A stretch of 64,000 nt of DNA from an uncultured Arenicella sp. Its GTDB lineage: Bacteria; Pseudomonadota; Gammaproteobacteria; Arenicellales; Arenicellaceae. Every line of letters starts with the position of its first letter. Position 1 is the stretch's first letter. A model generated the notes under the pieces. The model worked only from the letters and a program-made list of their open reading frames with translations. It had not been told where the DNA came from and ran no database searches. A program made the translations under genes and the position numbers. The DNA lies in the NCBI GenBank assembly GCA_947499305.1, contig CANMNN010000003.1, forward strand, positions 62,001-126,000. The letters are read 5' to 3'. Positions 17,913-24,227 of this stretch are shown here, in pieces.

Positions 17913-17955
17913 GGTTATGTCCTTTTAAACAGTTTTAGGTGGTGCGTCGGAGGTT

Positions 17956-18687
17956 CTAAATAGAGCGCTGGCGTAGCCATGCAAAGATGGCCAGCGCTAA
18001 GAAGCCCAGGGTCATCACGATAATTGTCAGTGTATGAAAGCCGGTTGCGCGCTCTTTGCCTGTGTCGACGATTGATAAGGCAAGTTCTGCTAAGTGAAAT
18101 GACGGCATGAAGTTTGCCAATGTTTGCATAAATTCGGGGAATAGAAATACCGGGAACCACAGCCCGCCTAAAATGGCGAGGCTTAGAAACAGGATGTTCG
18201 ACAGTGCAATTGCCCCACCTGAATTAAGACTAAAACCGAGAGCGATTCCGATTAGTACAAATGGAATTGTGGCACTCAAGTGAATAGCAAAGAGTGAGAA
18301 CCAATCGCCACGAGCCAGTTCAACGTTGCCGACGAATCCTGCGATTAAATAGATCGGCATTAAGGCAATCGCAGTGAACATCAGAGTGGTAAGCAGCTTC
18401 GCAAGAATGTAACTATACGCTGGTGACGGAAGTGCTCGTTTGAGGTCTAGCCATCCGCGTTCGCGTTCACTAGCAACTCCGGTTCCAAACCCGAATATTG
18501 CGGGCCCCATTACGGCGAATACGCCATAAGTAGCTAGTAGATAATCAGCACTATTACCTCCTTTGTTTAATATGACGCCAAAGATTGTATAAAACAATGA
18601 CGGCATAAAAATGGTTGGTAGAATGAATTCGGGCGCGCGAATGGCCTTGAGTAATTCTGCACCGGTTTCTTTTACGAGTATGCTCAT
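17956..18687 (-). CDS. ABC-2 type transporter permease
   Basis: Six predicted membrane helices and the ABC-2 layout (long loop after helix 1, then a run of helices from about residue 50), 243 residues from the ATG at 18687, which follows an AGGAAC ribosome site. A longer frame reaching 18756 would run into the preceding ATPase gene and adds a charged non-membrane stretch, so I reject it. It pairs with the ATPase 37 bases upstream to form an exporter. Confidence 0.88.
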   Translation of the reverse strand: MSILVKETGAELLKAIRAPEFILPTIFMPSLFYTIFGVILNKGGNSADYLLATYGVFAVMGPAIFGFGTGVASERERGWLDLKRALPSPAYSYILAKLLTTLMFTAIALMPIYLIAGFVGNVELARGDWFSLFAIHLSATIPFVLIGIALGFSLNSGGAIALSNILFLSLAILGGLWFPVFLFPEFMQTLANFMPSFHLAELALSIVDTGKERATGFHTLTIIVMTLGFLALAIFAWLRQRSI

Positions 18688-18724
18688 GATGGTTCCTGTT
18701 TGTTCCTTTCGGTTTCTTGCGTGT

Positions 18725-19636
18725 TTAAACTTTTCGGTTAAGTTCCAGAAAAGCATCTTCTAGGCTTGATTTACTGATCGTTAAGTTACTTAGTGATGGG
18801 TCGAGTTCAAATAGCCTCTTCACACTCTTACTTGCATCGGCACTGCGTATTTCTAGATGCTTTCCGTGATGATCCACTGACTCTACGTGTTCTACGGCGG
18901 CAATGGTTTGGGCGTCGAGTTTTGTCGAGCATCGAATGACGGCGCCACCGGCCGACGCTCTTATTTGTTCGGTGGGCGCGTCGGCAATTATTTGGCCGTT
19001 ACTCATTACGATAGTGTGATCGGCCAATGAATCGGCCTCTTCGAGATAGTGCGTTGTGAGAACGATGGCGGTGCCGTTTTGGGATAGTTTACGAATGGTT
19101 CTCCACACTGTTTTTCGCGCGGAGATATCCAAGCCAGTTGTTGGTTCATCTAGAAAAACGATCTTAGGCTGGCCTAAAATTGATAGAGCGAATTGCACGC
19201 GGCGTTTTTGTCCCCCTGATAGCTTTTTGTAGCGTTGATCAATAAAGGCGTCGAGATCACAGAGCTCACATAATTGGCTTATCGAAAGGGGTGTGTGATA
19301 GTAGCTCTGAAATAACTCTATGTGCTCTCGGGCACTGAGTAAGTCTGGTAAGTTGGTGTCTTGCAGCATTACGCCTACTAATTGTTTGGTCTCGGCAAGG
19401 CCCGGTGCTTTTCCGAACAGGCTGATACTGCCTGAGTTAGGCTTGAGCAAGCCTAGAGCGCAATTGATTAACGTGGTTTTGCCTGCGCCATTGGCGCCAA
19501 GAATGGCGGTGACTCCGGTGGCGGAGATGTTTAGCGAAAGGCTGTCGAGAGCCGTTTTATTACCAAAGCGCTTGATTACGTCGCTGCACAATAGCGCAGA
19601 GGCTAGTTCGGTGCTGTTTGAATTGATTAATGTCAT
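18725..19636 (-). CDS. ABC transporter ATP-binding protein (ABC-2 exporter type)
   Basis: 303 residues with Walker A GANGAGKT at 47-54, signature LSGGQKRR near 139-146, Walker B FLDEPTTGLD, and the C-terminal extension common in drug/lipid exporter ATPases. First gene of the leftward five-gene operon ATPase-permease-amidohydrolase-kinase-regulator. Such ATPase/permease pairs next to DesK/R-like systems are typical of stress or drug exporters controlled by their own two-component system. Confidence 0.92.
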   Translation of the reverse strand: MTLINSNSTELASALLCSDVIKRFGNKTALDSLSLNISATGVTAILGANGAGKTTLINCALGLLKPNSGSISLFGKAPGLAETKQLVGVMLQDTNLPDLLSAREHIELFQSYYHTPLSISQLCELCDLDAFIDQRYKKLSGGQKRRVQFALSILGQPKIVFLDEPTTGLDISARKTVWRTIRKLSQNGTAIVLTTHYLEEADSLADHTIVMSNGQIIADAPTEQIRASAGGAVIRCSTKLDAQTIAAVEHVESVDHHGKHLEIRSADASKSVKRLFELDPSLSNLTISKSSLEDAFLELNRKV

Positions 19637-19717
19637 GTGGTGTCTTCATTGGTTAGCTACCACACTAATTTATCGTTTTGTCGCCAATATCAATATTGAC
19701 GGCCATCATCAATCCGC

Positions 19718-19733
19718 AGTGACAAATGTCACT
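19718..19733. promoter_or_regulatory. Perfect 16-bp palindrome upstream of ABC/two-component operon
   Basis: AGTGACAAATGTCACT is an exact inverted repeat (7-bp arms, 2-bp centre) about 82 bases before the ATPase ATG and 25 bases after the end of the cinA-like gene. Its size and symmetry suit a NarL/LuxR-type regulator dimer, so it is a candidate operator for the regulator encoded at the end of this operon. Confidence 0.5.
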
Positions 19734-19757
19734 TTCTGCAAATAAGGCCAGCAGACC

Positions 19758-20516
19758 CTACACTTTAATCGCGTCGTAACCACCGTTAGCACATGCGTGT
19801 AGTATTTGTTCGCAAGTTTGCTCGAGCTCATTTTTTTCAGTTCCCTTGACCACGAAAATAACTCGATAGTCACTGAGTGTTGAGCCCTTATCTTGTGGGT
19901 AGCTGCCAATATCAACATCAGGGTGTTGGTTTTGAATTTCTTCTAATGCCGCCGCTATTTCGCCTTCGCCGACGTTGGCGTGCACATAGGCATTATGAAT
20001 AGACATCCCTGTATCAAGGTGCTCGACGATGCCGTCGAGCATCATTCGCATAATACGCGGAACACCGGCCATTACGAACACGTTGCCAATGCGGTAGCCA
20101 GGGATGATCGAATGGTCTGTATTGATCATTTGGGCGCCCTCGGGTGCATGCGCCATGCGTTGTGCAGCCGGCGTAAACTCTATTCCTTTGCTCTCCAGAT
20201 AGGTTTGGATTGTGTCAAAGACGTCTTGGACGATTACATTTTTAACGCCAAATGCCGCCGAGATTGAATCGGAAGTAATATCATCATGGGTTGGGCCAAT
20301 ACCGCCAGTGGTGAAAACGTAGTCGTGTTTCGCGCGCAGCGTATTCACGGCGTCGACAATTTCGCTTTCGATATCTGGGATTATTCTCGTTTCGCGCACT
20401 CGAATTCCTCGAACCTCTAGCGTCTTAGCTATATGGCTTAGGTTTTTATCTTCGATGCTGCCCGAGAGTAGTTCATTGCCAATAAGGATAACGGCTGCCG
20501 ATAGGGTGTTTTTCAT
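19758..20516 (-). CDS. Competence/damage-inducible CinA N-terminal (MoCF-biosynthesis-like) domain protein
   Basis: 252 residues consisting of a molybdopterin-binding (MoaB/Mog-like) domain: AAVILIGNELLSGSIEDKN at the start and FTTGGIGPTHDDITSDSIS are diagnostic of the CinA family N-terminal (COG1058) domain. The C-terminal nicotinamide-nucleotide amidase (PncC) domain of full-length CinA is absent, as in many short proteobacterial versions. Probable nucleotide pyrophosphatase-like activity; the exact role is uncertain. Confidence 0.88.
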   Translation of the reverse strand: MKNTLSAAVILIGNELLSGSIEDKNLSHIAKTLEVRGIRVRETRIIPDIESEIVDAVNTLRAKHDYVFTTGGIGPTHDDITSDSISAAFGVKNVIVQDVFDTIQTYLESKGIEFTPAAQRMAHAPEGAQMINTDHSIIPGYRIGNVFVMAGVPRIMRMMLDGIVEHLDTGMSIHNAYVHANVGEGEIAAALEEIQNQHPDVDIGSYPQDKGSTLSDYRVIFVVKGTEKNELEQTCEQILHACANGGYDAIKV

Positions 20517-20622
20517 GCTAGTTAGAACGAGAATTTTGATTCAAAATGAGTGTAACGCGTTGAGGTGACGAAACCATAGAGTATCTATTTAGAATATTAG
20601 CTCGAGTACTAAACCGAGTTCA

Positions 20623-21390
20623 TTAAATGTTCAGAACACGTTTGGCGTTTGCGCTAGTTACTTGAGCGATAGTGTCGGGACTTAATTGCTTAGTTGATGC
20701 CAAAGCCTGCTGTATAAACGGCAGGTATTCTGGGCTATTACGTTCGCCTTTATGCTGCGCGACAGTCATATCCGGAGCGTCGGTTTCAAGCACAATTGAC
20801 TCGAGAGGAATCTGTTTCGCCAAATTACGAAGCTTTGACGACCGCTCGAAAGTTAGCATGCCACCAAAACCGAGCACAAAGCCAAGCTCGATGTACTTAT
20901 GAGCCTGTTGAATACTGCCATTAAAGGCATGGATAATGCCGCCACGTGAGCCAATCTTTGTCAGGACGTTAATGCAAAGGTCGTGAGCTTTACGATTATG
21001 AATAATGACGGGCAGCTTGTGTTGTTTTGCTATAATGAGTTGCTTAGTAAAGAACACAGTTTGTTTTTCTTTGACTTTGTCATTGTTTAAATCAGCTTGA
21101 AAGAAGTCTAAACCGATTTCGCCGACCGCAATTGGCCTATGCTTAGTGACTAATTCGTCAAGCTCGTTCAGGTCTTGTGGCTGGTGCTCCTTGATAAAAA
21201 TAGGATGCAAGCCAAGCGCTAATTCAAGCTCTGAGTATTGCTGGCAAACCTTAATGGTTTGCTTAAAGGTCGCTGCACTGACCGCGGGAACCACGATTTG
21301 GGTTACCCCGTTTAACTTAGAGCGTTCGATTACCGTCGTGCGGTCTTGTTCAAACGCTTGAAAATCTAAATGACAATGAGTATCGATCAT
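20623..21390 (-). CDS. TatD-family metal-dependent hydrolase
   Basis: The ATG at 21390 gives MIDTHCHLDF, the standard TatD start with the HxH metal ligands, and 255 residues as usual. A further open stretch back to 21465 overlaps the divergent tcdA and lacks family similarity. Other family landmarks: AVGEIGLDFF, VIIHNRKAHD, GIIHAFNGS and LETDAPDM with its catalytic Asp. TatD proteins are 3'-5' exonucleases/deoxyribonucleases acting in DNA repair and protein quality control. Confidence 0.93.
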   Translation of the reverse strand: MIDTHCHLDFQAFEQDRTTVIERSKLNGVTQIVVPAVSAATFKQTIKVCQQYSELELALGLHPIFIKEHQPQDLNELDELVTKHRPIAVGEIGLDFFQADLNNDKVKEKQTVFFTKQLIIAKQHKLPVIIHNRKAHDLCINVLTKIGSRGGIIHAFNGSIQQAHKYIELGFVLGFGGMLTFERSSKLRNLAKQIPLESIVLETDAPDMTVAQHKGERNSPEYLPFIQQALASTKQLSPDTIAQVTSANAKRVLNI

Positions 21391-21434
21391 TGATCCAAGT
21401 TTACACCCGATTTCAAATTCACACTCGATTTTAA

Positions 21435-22253
21435 ATGTCTCAATCAGTATCTCACCCCCCCCCACAGAACTTGCAGCGACGCTTTGGCGGTATAGCTCGG
21501 CTTTATGGCGACCGTGGATTAGTCAAACTCTCACAGGCTCATGTCTGTGTAATCGGTATCGGCGGAGTTGGTTCATGGGTTGCCGAGAGCTTGGCGCGCA
21601 GTGCCGTTGGTACGATTAGCTTGATTGATTTAGACGTGGTCTCTGAATCAAATATTAATCGACAATTAGTGGCAACAACCGACGCTATTGGTCGTGACAA
21701 GGTGCTGGTGATGCGAGATCGAATCGCTCAAATTAACGCCGATTGCACTGTACACGCGATTGACGAATTTATATCGAGCGATAACCTGCCAGAACTTATA
21801 AGCCCTGAATTCGATTACGTGATCGACTGTATTGATGATTTCCGTACCAAAGCGGCGCTAATTAACTATTGCCGCAAGAACAAAATAAAGATTCTAACGC
21901 TTGGTGGCGCGGGAGGTCAGCGCGACCCATTAAAGATTAAACAAGTCGATTTGAGCCGCACAAAGCAAGACGTATTACTGGCACGCACTCGAAAACTGCT
22001 ACGCCAAGATTATGGCTTTGCGCGCAATTTAAAACGTAGTTTCGGTGTACCCTGCGTATATTCCGATGAGCAGTTAGTTTACCCTGATGGTTCTGGTGGC
22101 GTTGGGCCCCAGCGGCCAGTAAATGACTCAGAAGAGGCGACCGCTAGCAACGCGCTAAACTGCGCCGGTGGCATGGGGTCGATCACGCATGTAACAGGCA
22201 CCTTCGCCTTCGTGGCGGCCAGCTTCGTGTTATCGCAACTTGCCGAAAACTAG
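21435..22253 (+). CDS. tcdA: tRNA threonylcarbamoyladenosine dehydratase
   Basis: An E1-like ThiF-fold protein of 272 residues. The motif LQRRFGGIARLYG opens the conserved part, then GIGGVGSWVAESLARS binds ATP, NINRQ and CIDDFRTKAALI follow, and the C terminus has NCAGGMGSITHVTG. TcdA (CsdL) cyclises t6A37 of ANN-decoding tRNAs to ct6A. The start is divergent from tatD with only 44 bases between the ATGs. The extreme N terminus (about 12 residues) is variable and encoded across a run of nine C residues. Confidence 0.94.
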   Translation: MSQSVSHPPPQNLQRRFGGIARLYGDRGLVKLSQAHVCVIGIGGVGSWVAESLARSAVGTISLIDLDVVSESNINRQLVATTDAIGRDKVLVMRDRIAQINADCTVHAIDEFISSDNLPELISPEFDYVIDCIDDFRTKAALINYCRKNKIKILTLGGAGGQRDPLKIKQVDLSRTKQDVLLARTRKLLRQDYGFARNLKRSFGVPCVYSDEQLVYPDGSGGVGPQRPVNDSEEATASNALNCAGGMGSITHVTGTFAFVAASFVLSQLAEN

Positions 22254-22279
22254 GCTCGAGCCAATATTCAGTTACCAAA

Positions 22280-23887
22280 ATGCAATCTAGCACTTTTAAA
22301 TCTCCTATCGCCAGTCCAAGTGAACCTCAGTTTGATGTGGTTTTATCCACACTCAATGCGCGATATATCCACAGTGCTTTTGGTTTGCGCTACCTAAAAG
22401 CCAATCTCGGTGAGTTAGAGCATCGTTGCGAAATACAGGAATTCACTTTAGAGTCGCGCCCCGAAGATATTGTTGAGCAATTGCTCAGTCGCCAGCCTCG
22501 GGTTATTGGTTTTGGCGTTTATATTTGGAACGTGGTGCAAACTGAGAAAGTCGTTGCATTACTAAAAGCCGTCGCACCGAGCGTCATAGTTGTACTGGGC
22601 GGGCCTGAGGTCAGTTACGAGAACCAAGATCAAGCGATTGTGGCCTTAAGCGATCATGTTATTACTGGCTGGGGTGAGACTAGTTTTCGCGAGTTGCTGG
22701 AAGAGCTGCTCGACGATGGTGTTGATAAGTCTGCGACAGACTTAAGCCAATTACCGCTTAGCGCGAATAAGATTATCACCGGCAAGCAGCCCAAGCTCGA
22801 ACACATTGGGATGCCGTATCATTTGTATACCGACGATGATATTAAGAATCGGGTGCTCTATGTAGAGGCGTCGCGAGGGTGCCCGTTTAAATGTGAATTC
22901 TGTTTGTCGGCTCTCGATAAAACAGCATGGCCTTTTGATTTAGATGCCTTTTTGCAGCAGATGGATATTCTGCATCAGCGAGGGGCTCGTCATTTTAAGT
23001 TTGTTGATCGCACTTTTAATCTCAAAATCAAGAACAGCTTACGAATTCTCGAATTCTTTTTGGAGCGAATGAGTGATGACTTGTTTCTCCACTTTGAAGT
23101 GGTGCCTGACCACTTGCCAGAGGCGCTCAAAGAGATGATTTGTAAGTTCCCTGCGGGCAGCTTGCAGTTTGAGATTGGTATTCAAACGTTTAACCCTGAA
23201 GTTCAGGGTCGTATTAGCCGTCGACAAGATAATGAGAAGGCTAAAGATAACTTAAGCTGGATACGTGACAATACTGAGGCATATATTCATGCAGACCTTA
23301 TTTTCGGCTTGCCTGGTGAGAGTTTAGAAAGCTTTGCCGCCAGTTTTGATCAGCTCTATAGTTTGAGGCCGCATGAGGTTCAGGTAGGCATTTTAAAGCG
23401 TTTGAAGGGCTCACCCATTATTCGACACACTCAGGAACACGACTTAGTATTTAACCCGAATCCGCCGTTTAGCATCTTAAGTAGTGACACGGTCGATTAC
23501 CCGACTGTTCAATTTGTAAACCGTTTCGCCAGGTATTGGGATTTGGTCGGTAATTCAGGGCGATTTAAAAGGTCTTTGCCGATGCTGATGGGCGATGCTC
23601 CTTTTGAGCGATTTGCGCTATTCACTCAGGCATTATTTGAGACAACGGGGCAAACTCACAAAATTTCGTTGTTGCGCTTCTATGATCTTGTGTTTCAAAT
23701 AGGCAGCGAAAGACTGGATTTAGACTCCGATACCTTGCTTGAGGCGATTGCTCATGACCATGCTAATTCTGGCTTAAAGTCTTCACCGAAATGCTTGAAC
23801 TCAGCTTCGGGGGCTAGGAGGCTAAAAGAGCAATCATTAGTCAAAACCAAGGCTAAATCTCATAATAGCCGTCAAGCTCGACACTAA
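22280..23887 (+). CDS. B12-binding-domain radical SAM protein (DUF4080 type)
   Basis: 535 residues. The N-terminal 140 residues form a cobalamin-binding-like Rossmann domain beginning VVLSTLNARYIHSAFGLRYL. The radical SAM core has the CxxxCxxC cluster C201/C205/C208 (RGCPFKCEFCLS). A C-terminal DUF4080 domain follows. The lack of a DxHxxG motif in the B12 domain is common in this family. The product is unknown; relatives are annotated only as B12-binding radical SAM proteins. It begins 26 bases after tcdA and is probably cotranscribed. The final 30 residues are basic (Lys/Arg-rich). Confidence 0.88.
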   Translation: MQSSTFKSPIASPSEPQFDVVLSTLNARYIHSAFGLRYLKANLGELEHRCEIQEFTLESRPEDIVEQLLSRQPRVIGFGVYIWNVVQTEKVVALLKAVAPSVIVVLGGPEVSYENQDQAIVALSDHVITGWGETSFRELLEELLDDGVDKSATDLSQLPLSANKIITGKQPKLEHIGMPYHLYTDDDIKNRVLYVEASRGCPFKCEFCLSALDKTAWPFDLDAFLQQMDILHQRGARHFKFVDRTFNLKIKNSLRILEFFLERMSDDLFLHFEVVPDHLPEALKEMICKFPAGSLQFEIGIQTFNPEVQGRISRRQDNEKAKDNLSWIRDNTEAYIHADLIFGLPGESLESFAASFDQLYSLRPHEVQVGILKRLKGSPIIRHTQEHDLVFNPNPPFSILSSDTVDYPTVQFVNRFARYWDLVGNSGRFKRSLPMLMGDAPFERFALFTQALFETTGQTHKISLLRFYDLVFQIGSERLDLDSDTLLEAIAHDHANSGLKSSPKCLNSASGARRLKEQSLVKTKAKSHNSRQARH

Positions 23888-23936
23888 TTTTGCTAAAACA
23901 GCATTTGTCACCGTGCTGACAACATCTGCCTCCTTT

Positions 23937-23962
23937 TGACATTAATTGTCACGTTTTTTATT
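23937..23962 (+). terminator. Probable terminator of the tcdA-radical SAM unit
   Basis: TGACA-ttaat-TGTCA forms a short stem and is followed directly by CG and a run of six T then further T-rich sequence. Position 50 bases after the radical SAM stop suits a terminator. The stem is only five base pairs, so efficiency is uncertain. Confidence 0.5.
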
Positions 23963-24021
23963 CTTTATTTTTCAATGGCTTGTCGCCCATTTCAGCTAAA
24001 TGTAAAGCATTGAAAAACGGA

Positions 24022-24050
24022 TTGAATTGACCCTTAGAGCTGAGTATAAA
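24022..24050 (+). promoter_or_regulatory. Sigma-70-like promoter with no downstream gene
   Basis: TTGAAT (24022-24027), exactly 17 bases, then TATAAA (24045-24050, continuing into T) gives a well-spaced promoter pointing rightward. The next rightward protein gene is more than 3 kb away, so this promoter would drive a non-coding transcript. Confidence 0.4.
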
Positions 24051-24057
24051 TACCTCA

Positions 24058-24188
24058 TCGGCAGTACAGAACTTCTCTGTTAGCCTTGAGTGAGTAGAGT
24101 AGGGTCCAAAGCTCGGGGCGTTGTGGTGGGGTAGCCTAATTACGAAATGTCTTAGCCCATTTGATATTTCGTATTAGGTTTTCTCCTT
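24058..24188 (+). ncRNA. Candidate small RNA
   Basis: The interval starts at the expected initiation point of the promoter at 24022-24050. It ends in a strong hairpin: CCTAAT-T-ACGAAAT (24135-24148) pairs with ATTTCGT-ATTAGG (24166-24178), about 13 pairs with one bulge, followed by TTTTCTCCTTC. About 130 nt would be transcribed. No Rfam family is recognised. The evidence is only promoter, hairpin and lack of ORF. Confidence 0.35.
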
Positions 24189-24196
24189 CCGCCGAA

Positions 24197-24210
24197 CAAG
24201 CCTTCCTTAA
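24197..24210. repeat. 14-bp direct repeat, left copy flanking the YfhO-like gene
   Basis: CAAGCCTTCCTTAA here is identical to 27197-27210. The two copies lie just outside the stop and start of the 2,958-bp YfhO-like gene. Chance 14-mer repeats are expected in a window of this size, but not specifically at both ends of one gene. Confidence 0.6.
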
Positions 24211-24227
24211 GATTTATTTCACGCTCT

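Larger units (their letters stand above)
23888..24227. other. 340-bp spacer with inverted repeats, promoter-like site and hairpin
   Basis: No credible protein gene lies here. It contains, left to right: an inverted repeat TTGTCA/TGACAA (23905-23922), TGACA/TGTCA followed by a T-run (23937-23962), a promoter-like TTGAAT-17-TATAAA (24022-24050), a long hairpin with a following T-rich stretch (24135-24188), and one copy of a 14-bp direct repeat (24197-24210). Confidence 0.7.

Noticed and set aside
18688-18756. N-terminal extension of the ABC permease overlapping the ATPase gene
   Set aside because: The ATG at 18687 has a good ribosome site and starts the conserved permease sequence.
21391-21465. 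N-terminal extension of TatD across the divergent tcdA start
   Set aside because: TatD proteins begin at the MIDTHCHLDF motif; the extension covers the C9 tract of tcdA on the other strand.
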